This document shows, one piece after another, positions 8,281 to 16,500 of a stretch of 27,674 nucleotides of DNA. The stretch spans positions 1-27,674 of the forward strand of contig CAYUCP010000007.1 in the NCBI GenBank assembly GCA_964443315.1, read 5' to 3'. This DNA comes from JAGOTP01 sp964443315 (lineage in GTDB: Bacteria; Patescibacteriota; Patescibacteriia; 2-12-FULL-60-25). The notes under the pieces are model-generated. The model saw only the letters and a program-made list of their open reading frames with translations, had not been told where the DNA came from and made no database searches. The translations under genes and the position numbers were made by a program. How positions within the stretch are numbered: position 1 is the first letter of the stretch; each line of letters starts with the position of its first letter.

Positions 8281-8641
8281 GCGAGGCCGTAGAGACAAAT
8301 GTACTTACGTTGTCTGTACAACCCCTCTGAGGTCTCAAGTCGAAAGGCGTTTTCGTTCGCTTGATGATCTGCTCATGTCTAATCTGTAATTGTGTTTACT
8401 GGCAACTCAATTGTGTACTGAATTGTTTTTCAATTGTGCAGCACTGTCCTTTCAAACGTACGCCTGCTCGTAAATGCTGTCAACGAAGTTATCCACTGCT
8501 GCATTTATTTTTGACTCCGTTAACAGTGTTTTTTTGCTTCATTATATTTTGATATTTCCTTTTTCGTCATAGAGAATGGAAGATATTGTTTTATTGAACC
8601 AGCTCACTCTCTAGACTATAACGTTCCCCGAGCCTGTCAGC
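8281..8641. other. Gene-free stretch, AT-rich
   Basis: About 360 bases without a convincing gene on either strand. It holds a small AGACAA/TTGTCT hairpin (about 8297-8319), repeated CAATTGTG-type words near 8400-8440, and one near-consensus DnaA box (TTATCCACT, about 8490-8498). No cluster of boxes or replication genes is nearby. Confidence 0.5.
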
Positions 8642-9112
8642 CTAGGCCTGTAGTTGTTTTAAGTCTGCGAGGACTTCATCCGCGTGAAGCTCTGGTTTCA
8701 CCGTTTCGTAAATCTTCGCAATCTTTCCTTTTGGATCGATCAAAAAACTCATGCGCATCGTGCCCATGTATTCACGTCCCATGAATTTCTTTTTGCCCCA
8801 GACGCCATAGTCGTTGACCATGGTTTTTTCCGTGTCAGCGAGCAGCGTGAAGGGTAAGGTAAATTTCTCGGCAAACTTGGCGTGACTCTTTACAGAATCA
8901 ACGCTAATTCCAAAAACGTTGGCAGCGACTTTCTTGAACTTTGGAAGATTGTCACGAAAGGAACAGGCTTCCTTGGTACAACCCGGTGTATCGTCCTTTG
9001 GGTAGAAATACAGCAAAACCCAAGAACCGGCGTAGTCTTTTAGTGAATGTTCTTTTCCCGCTTGATCTTGAAGAGTGAAGGCGGGGGCTTTTTGTCCGAC
9101 AGCGAGAGACAT
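8642..9112 (-). CDS. bcp: Peroxiredoxin of the BCP/PrxQ type
   Basis: Thiol peroxidase reducing hydrogen peroxide and organic peroxides with thioredoxin-like donors, cytosolic. The 156-residue length fits the family. Seen: the peroxidatic cysteine Cys45 in TPGCT, and a second cysteine five residues later (Cys50), the PrxQ arrangement; the surrounding FYPKDDTPGCTKEACSFRD is a close family match. The later Arg in MRMSFLIDPKG is also conserved. ATG 9112 (MSLAVGQKAPAF) is chosen over the upstream ATG at 9142 because it begins where family members begin. No Shine-Dalgarno site is seen. It lies downstream of the XRE gene on the same strand but is separated from it by a terminator. Confidence 0.95.
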   Translation of the reverse strand: MSLAVGQKAPAFTLQDQAGKEHSLKDYAGSWVLLYFYPKDDTPGCTKEACSFRDNLPKFKKVAANVFGISVDSVKSHAKFAEKFTLPFTLLADTEKTMVNDYGVWGKKKFMGREYMGTMRMSFLIDPKGKIAKIYETVKPELHADEVLADLKQLQA

Positions 9113-9144
9113 AGTTAAATGGGTGGAGAGGATAAAATGCATTG

Positions 9145-9179
9145 AAAACGAAAGATGAACCCGCGAACGAGTTCATCTT
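9145..9179 (-). terminator. Terminator of the XRE regulator gene
   Basis: A 9-bp perfect stem (9152-9160 with 9171-9179, AAGATGAAC/GTTCATCTT) followed on the minus strand by TCGTTTTC, 25 bases after the XRE stop. Confidence 0.75.
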
Positions 9180-9203
9180 AGCACACCTATTTGGAAACGC
9201 TTC

Positions 9204-9443
9204 TTAGGAAAGAAGATCGTCGATGGTGCAGCCGAACACACCAGAGAGACCGATCAGGGTTTTTGCCGTTGGGTTTTTGTTGGCGCCTGATTCGAGCTTG
9301 ATGATGGTGTTGTAGTTCACCTTGGCTTCACGAGCAAGTTCATCACGAGTCAGCTCCTTCTCTGTACGAAGACGCTTGATGGTCGCAGCAACTTTATTCA
9401 GCGTGTAGCGAGGCTTTTTGGCAGCGGGAGTCTTGGTGGCCAT
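9204..9443 (-). CDS. XRE-family DNA-binding regulator
   Basis: A 79-residue single-domain transcription factor. After a short Lys/Ala/Pro-rich tail (1-12) comes a complete helix-turn-helix of the Cro/C1 type: IKRLRTEKELTRDELAREAKVN followed by YNTIIKLESGANKNP, the usual recognition-helix segment, and LIGLSGVFGCTIDDLLS closing the fold. Likely a small cytosolic dimeric repressor; its target is unknown, and autoregulation through the adjacent promoter region is an inference. It has its own terminator and AT-rich upstream region, so it is a single-gene unit. Confidence 0.93.
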   Translation of the reverse strand: MATKTPAAKKPRYTLNKVAATIKRLRTEKELTRDELAREAKVNYNTIIKLESGANKNPTAKTLIGLSGVFGCTIDDLLS

Positions 9444-9455
9444 AGCTGGAATAAT

Positions 9456-9509
9456 ATTATAGTAAAAGCAGTGTTCTATTACATTATAGTTTTATACGGA
9501 GGTCGTCAA
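9456..9509 (-). promoter_or_regulatory. Promoter region of the XRE gene
   Basis: Two minus-strand TATAAT boxes (9456-9461 and 9483-9488) and a TTGACG (9504-9509). The TTGACG lies 15 bases from the nearer box, a short spacing, so which pair works is not clear. Confidence 0.4.
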
Positions 9510-9556
9510 GAGTTTGGCTCGTCATCGAGAATTGATGGCATACATGACTGAACAAC

Positions 9557-9582
9557 AAAACCGACTCGGGTGAGTCGGTTTT
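9557..9582 (-). terminator. Terminator after tRNA-Ser(GCU)
   Basis: An 11-bp perfect stem AAAACCGACTC/GAGTCGGTTTT with a 4-base loop, just 3' of the tRNA on the minus strand. The U-rich 3' arm is part of the stem. Confidence 0.88.
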
Positions 9583-9585
9583 GTA

Positions 9586-9677
9586 TGGCGGAGAGAGAGG
9601 GATTCGAACCCTCGCGGAGCTTTTGGCTCCCTACAGGTTTAGCAAACCCGCCCCTTCAGCCTCTTGGGTATCTCTCC
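9586..9677 (-). tRNA. tRNA-Ser (anticodon GCU), CCA encoded
   Basis: On the minus strand the acceptor GGAGAGA pairs with TCTCTCC, followed by G and CCA. The anticodon loop is TTGCTAA, anticodon GCT. There is a long variable arm (GGAGC..GCTCC), typical of class II serine tRNA, and the T loop is TTCGAAT. Confidence 0.95.
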
Positions 9678-9738
9678 GTGCCTAGCTGAAAGCAGCAGAA
9701 GACTATCATTTTAGGTCTAGAGAGGCAAGGAACCTATC

Positions 9739-9766
9739 TTGAATATTTGTTGAAAATCCGCATACT
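9739..9766 (+). promoter_or_regulatory. Likely promoter and leader hairpin of the block 2 gene
   Basis: TTGAAT (9739-9744), a 16-base spacer, CATACT (9761-9766). Just downstream, GCCGT-gcat-ACGGC (9780-9793) forms a small hairpin in the leader, ahead of the site GGGAGAGG. Confidence 0.5.
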
Positions 9767-9812
9767 AACAGAGCGCGAGGCCGTGCATACGGCTCGAACA
9801 AGGGAGAGGTTC

Positions 9813-10031
9813 ATGTCGACACATGCAGATCGTCTGAGGAAGATCTTCGAAACCCATGGCGGCCGTATCCCCACCAGCCAGCTCAGTGCGTGCTGGTTCA
9901 AGCTGGTCGCGGGGGAACACCCTCCGCTCGGCTACACCATCCACGATGAGCTCATGATGGCTCTCGCGGAACTGTGCCAGACTGGCGCCGTGGAGCTCGA
10001 CGGCACCACCTACACGCTCAACAAGGGCTGA
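9813..10031 (+). CDS. Small protein, possibly winged-helix (block 2)
   Basis: A 72-residue protein without a recognised family. ATG 9813 is chosen for the site GGGAGAGG at 9802-9809. The order of predicted elements (helix around DRLRKIFETHGG, helix around TSQLSACWF, helix IHDELMMALAELCQTG, then strands AVELDG-TTYTL) resembles a winged-helix DNA-binding fold, the last two strands making the wing; this is inference from pattern only. It has two cysteines, 27 and 54. Codon use is GC-rich like the other blocks and unlike the flanking tRNA-region backbone. A regulator of the block genes is conceivable but not shown. Confidence 0.7.
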   Translation: MSTHADRLRKIFETHGGRIPTSQLSACWFKLVAGEHPPLGYTIHDELMMALAELCQTGAVELDGTTYTLNKG

Positions 10032-10045
10032 ACGCCCTCCTTACC

Positions 10046-10084
10046 CACCCCAGTGCCCGGAGGACGCTGGGGTGAACCTATTTT
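10046..10084 (+). terminator. Terminator of the block 2 gene
   Basis: CACCCCAG (10046-10053) pairs perfectly with CTGGGGTG (10067-10074), followed by AACCTATTTT. Confidence 0.65.
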
Positions 10085-10099
10085 AAAGAAAAATCTATC

Positions 10100-10128
10100 T
10101 CGACAAGTCACAGAAAATCTTTTATATT
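10100..10128 (+). promoter_or_regulatory. Promoter of the structured RNA/tRNA-Ser(UGA) unit
   Basis: TCGACA (10100-10105), a 17-base spacer, TATATT (10123-10128). Transcription should begin close to 10135, at the base of the first stem-loop. Confidence 0.55.
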
Positions 10129-10132
10129 TGCC

Positions 10133-10227
10133 CCGGTTAGGCTCTTCTTGCGAGTGCAACGAGCAAACCGGAGGCATCGCGCAGACCTAAGTGAGCGCCG
10201 TAGGCGTGAACGGGTGGTCAGCGCGAT
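10133..10227 (+). ncRNA. Structured RNA element upstream of tRNA-Ser(UGA)
   Basis: Two consecutive compound stem-loops. First (10133-10171): CCGGTT/AACCGG, GCTC/GAGC and TTGC/GCAA nested in order. Second (10176-10227): ATCGCGC/GCGCGAT, an A/A mismatch, GACC/GGTC, and an inner CGCC-gta-GGCG hairpin. The nesting is too regular for chance. It may be a leader processed from the tRNA transcript, a small RNA, or a REP-like palindromic repeat. It does not match 4.5S RNA, tmRNA, RNase P or T-box features that I can recognise. Confidence 0.5.
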
Positions 10228-10237
10228 AAGCCGAGGA

Positions 10238-10327
10238 GGAGAGGTGGCTGAGTGGTCTAAAGCAACGGACTTGAAATCCGTCGTATGGGAAACCATACCG
10301 AGAGTTCGAATCTCTCCCTCTCCGCCA
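10238..10327 (+). tRNA. tRNA-Ser (anticodon UGA), CCA encoded
   Basis: Acceptor GGAGAGG pairs with CCTCTCC, discriminator G, CCA at 10325-10327. The anticodon loop is CTTGAAA, anticodon TGA. A long variable arm (GTATGG..CCATAC) and TTCGAAT T loop are present. Confidence 0.96.
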
Positions 10328-10329
10328 TA

Positions 10330-10359
10330 GATAAAACCGCCCTTCTAGGCGGTTTTATC
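10330..10359. terminator. Terminator after tRNA-Ser(UGA)
   Basis: A 12-bp perfect stem GATAAAACCGCC/GGCGGTTTTATC with a 6-base loop. Being A-rich upstream and T-rich downstream, it can also stop the converging ABC ATPase transcript. Confidence 0.88.
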
Positions 10360-10399
10360 ATTGAGGCAGCATATCCAACTGCAACAGCTCATCCGCTAT

Positions 10400-12748
10400 C
10401 TACGCATCCCGTTGGATCTCCCCCATCTTAATTACCTGTCGCTGACCTGAAGTATCTGCACTGAACTTGGCGATCATTTCTTTGTTATGCGTGACACAAA
10501 TGATCGTCATTCCTGGCTTTTGCGCATGCATACGTTCAAGCAGTTCCCATGCCTCATCCGCCGTTTCGGGATCAAGGCTCGCCGTTGGTTCATCCAAAAG
10601 GAGAATCTCTGGACGCTTAATCAAGGCACGCGCTAAACCAATACGCAACGTCTCTCCTCCAGAAGTGTAGCCTAATTTTTTATCAAGTCCTTTCGCGAAT
10701 CTCTCTAACCCAAGCTGGTTTAATAGCTCGATGAGTTCTTCATCGCTCCGTTCAAGATGAGGAATCCAGAAACAAATATTTTCACGTACTGTTCGCTCTG
10801 GAAAAGCGTGAGGCTGCTGATTCGTATAGGCCATCGCCGCATATAGCGAATCTGGTCCGTACTTCTTCACGTTTGCGATCGGCTGACCGCCAATTTTCAC
10901 CTCTCCATACTGTACCGGCAAAATATCAGCAATCTGTCGCAAGATGGTAGACTTGCCTGAACCGGATTTCCCAACCAATAACGTAAACGACCCGCCTTTG
11001 ATGGTTTCGGTTGCTCCTTTTAGCACATCGCGGAACCAAAGATTTTCCAAAGAAATGTCGCGTGAAGGCAAGGCGCTAAAAGGAAGACGCGCCTGCTCGA
11101 GTGGCCCATCTGGTGTATCGAAGACTTCCTCATCAGAACCGATGAGCGCATCCATCCGACGAATGCTATCTATATGGTCGCGCACTCGTCCTTCGAAGAA
11201 ACTTGTGACCCTCCCGACCGGCGACATGACCGTTTTGACCGCTTCCATCTGTCGCACAACTTCTTCGCCCTTCATCCCTGCTTTACTCTGGAGTAAGTGA
11301 CCGACCGCCCCAATTGCAATCCCAACAGCTGTTCTCGGCAGGCGGTACTTCATTGAGTTAAGAATATCAAGTTTCCAGTGAGATGATTCTCCTTTTAAAG
11401 AAGCATTCATGCTGGCTAATACCCGACCGGACATACCCGCAGCATCAGACGACACTTTCAAGGTCTCTGCTTCTTGACGGTACGCGCGCGTTTCACGAGC
11501 TAACTTCTTCTGCTCGGCATCTTCTTCGTCTTTTTCTTCACGTTCTCTGGCGTGCAGTGCGCGCTCCGCATAGCGTGCTGCTGCGACCCCTGAAATAGCC
11601 GTCAATGCCATAGCTGGGTGCATTCTGGTCAGTTCGTACACAGATAAAACAGCGGATTGAGCCAACGGCAAAAGATCGGCCACACCGTCCGTCAAAAACC
11701 AGAGAATCGCATCCGTTCCTCGCTTCACCGCGTTGACCATTTCCGTATCTGTCGCGGCTGGAGCGAATTCCCAACGTCGAAAGAAAATGGCATTGACTAA
11801 ACGCTCGTTTAATTTTGACCTCACTTCCTGCTTTAGCTTTTGACTCGTATCATGGTCGAGTTCACGTGAGATATTTCCCGCTTCTTGAACGCCAATCATG
11901 AGAAGAAACCGATCGAATTCAAATCGGCCATCTTTCAAGTAGAACTCTTTGCCTTGCCGGTCGATAGTTCGCCCCTGTTCCATGACAAGATTCGCGAGAG
12001 CATACCGCAGCGCTGAAACACGAACAGATTTTGCACCGTACTTCTCCCAGACCTTACGCATAACTCCGACTACTTCTTTCGTCGTTGGAGAACCTTCCCG
12101 GGTTGGTTCAGGAAGGGCGAACCGCACAAGCCGCGCCGCATCATCAGCCGAGCAACCAAATTCTTGCGCCAGAAACCACTCCAATTGATGAGCGATCTCA
12201 CGATGCCGGTCAGGCTGTTTCAGTTCAGCTGCATGTGTTTTTTCAAAGCTTCGGATTTCGTCCAAAATAGCATAAGCAGTGACCGTTGCAGCCGATGCTT
12301 CCAGTAGCGGATCAACTTCAGCGATTGCATCTTTTTGATCCACTCCCTCTATTCCAAGCTTTCCCAAGTCATCTTTCACTGTCCCCTTCCAATGGCTCGC
12401 TTTTTCTTTCCAATTCGGATCCTCTAAGTTGATCTGACGAATGCGCCGCTCTCCCGTAGGTGTGACTCGCGTCGCCATCGCGGTTCGCATATCATCGATA
12501 AGCCCAGAAAATTCTTGGGTTGATCTGCCCTCTGTTTCAAAAAATGCCTTCCAGCGTTTTTCTGCCTCTTGCTCGTCTGGTGAAACTCGGCTGAGTGCCT
12601 CGCGCGCAGCCTGCATCAGTCGATCAGCATGAAATGCCGCCATGAGATCGACCTTGGTAGAACCTATTTCCGCCGAGAGCTCACGGTGCACCGCGTGCGC
12701 ATCTGGACGAACCGCTTGAGGCAAAGATGGTTGATTTTCAAAGGACAT
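10400..12748 (-). CDS. ABC ATPase with a long unusual N-terminal region and reduced membrane part
   Basis: A 782-residue protein whose last 230 or so residues are a complete ABC nucleotide-binding domain: Walker A GKSGSGKST (about 592-600), Q-loop TNQQ, signature TSGGE (about 694-698, instead of LSGGQ), Walker B LLLDEP with D-loop ASLD, and H-loop VTHN. The segment just before (about 510-560, with SPVGRVTSFFEGRV) resembles the end of an ABC exporter membrane domain. The expected six helices are not seen, only about two hydrophobic stretches (around HPAMALTAISGVAAARY and TAVGIAIGAVGHLL). Residues 1-330 are soluble, helical and unrecognised. It may be a degenerate exporter or a mechanochemical ABC protein. 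It is a single gene, divergent from the PAP2 gene, with no Shine-Dalgarno site. Confidence 0.85.
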   Translation of the reverse strand: MSFENQPSLPQAVRPDAHAVHRELSAEIGSTKVDLMAAFHADRLMQAAREALSRVSPDEQEAEKRWKAFFETEGRSTQEFSGLIDDMRTAMATRVTPTGERRIRQINLEDPNWKEKASHWKGTVKDDLGKLGIEGVDQKDAIAEVDPLLEASAATVTAYAILDEIRSFEKTHAAELKQPDRHREIAHQLEWFLAQEFGCSADDAARLVRFALPEPTREGSPTTKEVVGVMRKVWEKYGAKSVRVSALRYALANLVMEQGRTIDRQGKEFYLKDGRFEFDRFLLMIGVQEAGNISRELDHDTSQKLKQEVRSKLNERLVNAIFFRRWEFAPAATDTEMVNAVKRGTDAILWFLTDGVADLLPLAQSAVLSVYELTRMHPAMALTAISGVAAARYAERALHAREREEKDEEDAEQKKLARETRAYRQEAETLKVSSDAAGMSGRVLASMNASLKGESSHWKLDILNSMKYRLPRTAVGIAIGAVGHLLQSKAGMKGEEVVRQMEAVKTVMSPVGRVTSFFEGRVRDHIDSIRRMDALIGSDEEVFDTPDGPLEQARLPFSALPSRDISLENLWFRDVLKGATETIKGGSFTLLVGKSGSGKSTILRQIADILPVQYGEVKIGGQPIANVKKYGPDSLYAAMAYTNQQPHAFPERTVRENICFWIPHLERSDEELIELLNQLGLERFAKGLDKKLGYTSGGETLRIGLARALIKRPEILLLDEPTASLDPETADEAWELLERMHAQKPGMTIICVTHNKEMIAKFSADTSGQRQVIKMGEIQRDA

Positions 12749-12774
12749 AGCGCATGCGCAATAAAATAGCCTGG

Positions 12775-12847
12775 TCTAGTATAAAACACTTGCCGTGAAT
12801 ACGGTAGCAACTGACTTGCACCAATTCCGCCCATCTGGCCGTATTCA
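12775..12847. promoter_or_regulatory. Divergent promoter region with a 9-bp inverted repeat
   Basis: A minus-strand TATACT (about 12778-12783) faces the ABC gene and an overlapping TATAAA faces the PAP2 gene. TGAATACGG (12796-12804) and CCGTATTCA (12839-12847) form a perfect inverted repeat with 34 bases between, ending 10 bases before the PAP2 start. This is either an operator pair or a leader hairpin. Confidence 0.45.
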
Positions 12848-12857
12848 AGAAAAGAAT

Positions 12858-13562
12858 ATGGGATTTTTTGACCGACTTCGCGAAGCCTACCGCTTCGTCC
12901 ACGCGCATGAAGCCTATTATAAGCAGCTTTTGCTAGGCTTAGGCGTGTTTCTTATCGGCATGGCCGCCAATATTGGCGCGAACATCTACGCCAGTCAAAA
13001 GACCGTACTCGTCGTAAACGACCTGATTCTCGATCTGCTGCCTGTTTTCAACATTAACTATCTCTACGTCGAAGGAGCGATTCTTCTGATTTTGTTCGCC
13101 ATCTTCTTGGCGTTCTACCGACCACAACGACTCCCTTTCATGTTAAAGAGCATTGGACTCTTCATCTTCATTCGATCCTTTTTCATCATTTTGACGCACT
13201 TATCCATCCCACTCCCCAATGGATCCGCTGGCTACCTTCAATCATTTGGGGCACTGACGCACTTCTTCAGCTCAGGCAATGATCTTTTCTTTTCAGGTCA
13301 CACTGGCTTCCCTTTCTTACTCGCCCTGATTTTCTGGAAAGATCGGCTGTTGCGCTACCTATTTTTAGCCACGGCCTGTTTCTTTGGAGTCGTCGTCTTA
13401 CTTGGCCACGTACACTACTCAATCGACGTCTTTGCCGCTTTCTTCATTACCTACGCGATTCACGATTTGTCGGTCTGGCTCTTCACGAAGGACCACAAAC
13501 TCTTCCACCTCATCAAGCAGAAGATTGAGGAAGCAAAAACACCCGCTCAGTCTCGAAGCTGA
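12858..13562 (+). CDS. PAP2-family membrane phosphatase/transferase, sphingomyelin-synthase-like
   Basis: A 234-residue integral membrane protein with about five or six helices. It carries the two catalytic motifs in the form used by the sphingomyelin synthase branch (PAP2_C): GNDLFFSGHTGF (His148) and GHVHYSIDVFAA (His186, Asp190), the His-His-Asp triad of a lipid phosphate or phosphocholine/phosphoethanolamine transfer reaction. The KxxxxxxRP motif of classic PAP2 phosphatases is not evident. A role in lipid head-group remodelling is likely; the substrate is unknown. ATG 12858 is chosen for the weak purine stretch AAGAAAAG before it. The stop codon lies inside the downstream terminator stem. 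Confidence 0.85.
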   Translation: MGFFDRLREAYRFVHAHEAYYKQLLLGLGVFLIGMAANIGANIYASQKTVLVVNDLILDLLPVFNINYLYVEGAILLILFAIFLAFYRPQRLPFMLKSIGLFIFIRSFFIILTHLSIPLPNGSAGYLQSFGALTHFFSSGNDLFFSGHTGFPFLLALIFWKDRLLRYLFLATACFFGVVVLLGHVHYSIDVFAAFFITYAIHDLSVWLFTKDHKLFHLIKQKIEEAKTPAQSRS

Positions 13563-13580
13563 ACGGGTGTTTCGTTTCTA
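13537..13580. terminator. Bidirectional terminator between the PAP2 and beta-helix genes
   Basis: AAACACCCG (13537-13545) pairs with 13564-13572; after a C/A mismatch TCAG pairs with CTGA. T-rich sequence follows on the plus strand and the A-run on the other side serves the minus strand. It includes the PAP2 stop codon. Confidence 0.8.
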
Positions 13581-13585
13581 TCCTT

Positions 13586-16500
13586 CTAGCGAACGTACCC
13601 AAGCACACGGACGGCCGACCACTGGAACGGACTCTGTGGCGTGGTGCGGAAGGTGCGGCGGAACTGAGCAATTCCTTCTCGCTCTGCCGTCAGATTACGC
13701 GTGAAACGAATGCGATACATCAGCGTGTTCCAAGCCAAGTTCTCTTCGGCATTCCTGAAGTTTGGAGCGTGGCCGTAGATCGTGCGGAAGGTAGCTAAGG
13801 CACGTGGCACCATCGAACGTTCGTAGGCCAAGTTACGCGTGAGCGGAATCTGACCGTTCGCAACGCGAGCCAAGTCTTCGACTGGAATAGCGCTGGCTGG
13901 TCGACCAAGTACCTCTTGGAGATCTCGGAGAATCGCTTCACGTTCACCACGTCCCAGTGCGCGACTAGCTGGATTCGTTCCCTGTTCAATAAAGGCTTGA
14001 ACGGTGGGCACCGGAGTTGGAGTTGGAGCTGGAGCCGGTGTCGGCTCTGGAGCTGGAACCGGAGTTGGATTTACTGGTTCTGGAACAGGCGCCGGAGTTG
14101 AGACAGGAGGAACAACTGGCGTGGACGAAACAACCGGTGGGAAGAAGGTCAGGATTGGACCACCGCCACCACCAACCGCTCCACCACCTCCCCCGCCGCC
14201 GCCCCCACCGCTCGTGGTCGCACAAGCACTTGTCGTGATTGCTGTAGCGGTCGATGTTGCCGCTGGTTCTTCAAGCAAGTTGCGAGCGATCGTGACAAAC
14301 GAGTAGCTTGTGCCACAGGTTAAACCTGAAATGGTGAGCGTTCCCCAGGTTGTCGTCGTTTGCCAGGTTGGAGTCACCGATGCAATACCAGAGCTATCGA
14401 TATACGTGCCTGCCGTTGAGTTATAGATAGCGTACTGGGTTGACGTCGAGTTTCCATCTGCTGGGATCGAGAGCGAAGCCGTTGTGCGCGAGAGCGTGCT
14501 CACGGTAGGCGCAGCTGACTGAGCTGCTAAGGTGTAGAAAGCCGAAGAGGTTGCTCGCGTTGATAGTCCACCGATGTTACTCGCCCACACACGGAAGCGA
14601 TACTGCGTATTTGGGAGCAAGCCGGTCAATGAAACGCTCGTCGAATCTGCCGCGATGGAGGTTTCATGATCGGTTGGGAATGTTTCTCCGATGGATTCGT
14701 TTATATAGTCGTAGTGATACGTATCCTCATCCGAAGCAGCATCAACCCACGTCGCCAATCCAGTCGTTGCCGTAAGTGAGCCGACGGCAGCCGTATTAGG
14801 CGCGGTTGGAACGGACGGAGGAAGGAATGACGTCAGCGCAATCGAGACGGTCTGATCAGGTTGCGTCAAGTTGAAGGCTGGGGTTGAGGAAGTAAAGAAC
14901 CCCGTTCCTGTGGCTGATACGATGTAGGGATTGTATCCCCCATTCGTCACCGCTGCACTCATAGCGTCAATTTTATAGGCTGGAAAACGACCGTAGTCCG
15001 TGTACCCAGCCGTCGTGACTCCAAGTGGTACATCCATCACAAGAGTACCCGTCGAGGTTACACTCGCCCCTGTTACTGGAGCGCCTCCAGCCTCATTTGT
15101 GACATAGGCGCGCAAGCGGAAACTCACTAATAGATTTCCCAGCGGATGAGTGACCGAAACACTCGTTCGATCAAATGATGAGTTATCAAGATAGTTCGTC
15201 GTAGCCGCTGTTGATTCTACATCCGAGACATCACTAATCTGAATGACACTGTCTCGAATCGTTGAACTAGCAGTCGTGCCTTCGAAGACAACTCCTACCG
15301 CATTTCCTGTTGAAGTAACATTACTAATGGTCCATCCAGAAGCATTTACCAAACGAATACCAGCATAAGCCTCTGATTCTTGCGTGATTGCAGGAGCCGT
15401 AAGACCGCCCATCAGAGTTGCGCCCACACCTGACACGGCTGAAGCGTCGTAGCCGTACACGCCCGCTGCTGGCACAAGGACATTAGAGATAAATTGATCC
15501 ACCATCACCATTCCGCCACAATCCGCTTCTAGCGCAGCTCCATTTGGAATACTATCAGACGGAACCAAGATCGTATTCTTCGCGCCACCAACATCCGCTA
15601 ATGCCACGCTAAAAGAAACTGTTCCAGCTGCCGTCAACGACGTGACGTCATATCCGTCTGAATACATTGGATTAACTTCACAACCAGGAGCCGTCCAGAC
15701 AAGCATACCGCTCGGATCCATTCCTACACCCGCTGAATCGTTATAGTCATTTCCAGAGTACGTGAAGAACATCTTTGTAACGGAATACGTGCTCGCTCCG
15801 ACGAGCGCTCCCGTGACACGAACCGAGCTGAGGGTGGATGTTGTAACATTTCTCAGATGAACCGCGTCACCTACCGACGCGTTAATGATGGTCGAGTTAC
15901 CAGCACCGGTAATCGTGATATTGCTCGTAGCGTCTGTTGAAGAAACGGTCAGCCCTGAATAGGAGCCTGCCGCCAGCGTCAGCGTGTCGTTCGAACGAAT
16001 GAATGAGTTTACATCAGACGTCGAAGTCGCATCCACCGTAGAGTAGTCAACCGTAACCGCCCCTGCATCAATTGCAATCGTAGAGCGACGCACCGCGTCC
16101 GTTGCCCCGATATCACGCGTGCCGTTCACATCCAAGTATCCACTAAACGGCACAACCTCTAAATCATCCGCTGAAGACACGTTCGCCTCACGGAACATTG
16201 GATTCGTCGTTCGGCTATTCGTTCCGATAGACATCACCGTGCTGGCATTTTTTACGCTCGATAAGTAGCGATAAAAGCCGTTATAGTCTTCTGTCAAGGT
16301 AATCATGCTTCCCATTCCACCGGCCGTATAGGAAAGTCCGGTTAAATTTCCGCCGCCGCCACCTCCACCTCCCCCGCCTCCGCCTCCACCACTCATCGAT
16401 CCAGCGTTACTAATGATGTTATACACCACAACAGCATCAATCATCGCTCCCGTCTGCATGTTATCGGATATCTCGATACCAGCACTGCCGTTATTATAAG

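Larger units (their letters stand above)
9739..10084. other. GC-rich block 2 (single-gene insertion between two tRNA-Ser genes)
   Basis: A single GC-rich gene with its own promoter, leader hairpin, Shine-Dalgarno site and terminator sits between oppositely oriented tRNA-Ser(GCU) and tRNA-Ser(UGA). No recombinase gene or att-type repeat was found. Edges are approximate. Confidence 0.6.

Noticed and set aside
8281..8641. Possible replication origin (AT-rich gap with a near-consensus DnaA box)
   Set aside because: Only one box was found, with no repeats of it, no dnaA or dnaN nearby and no unwinding-type repeats.
10136..10142. GTTAGGC, an exact integron core-site word, at the foot of a palindrome
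   Set aside because: No matching RYYYAAC arm at attC distance on either strand, no integrase gene, and the other palindromes lack GTTRRRY ends. A seven-base degenerate match is expected by chance.
5003..13572. Same 8-base stem (AACACCCG/CGGGTGTT) in hairpins at 5003-5060 and 13537-13572
   Set aside because: The inner parts differ and eight bases of GC-rich stem can recur by chance; treated as unrelated.
14170..16395. Glycine-codon runs as a tandem repeat or CRISPR-like array
   Set aside because: They are in-frame polyglycine linkers of the surface protein; no spaced repeats are present anywhere in the window.
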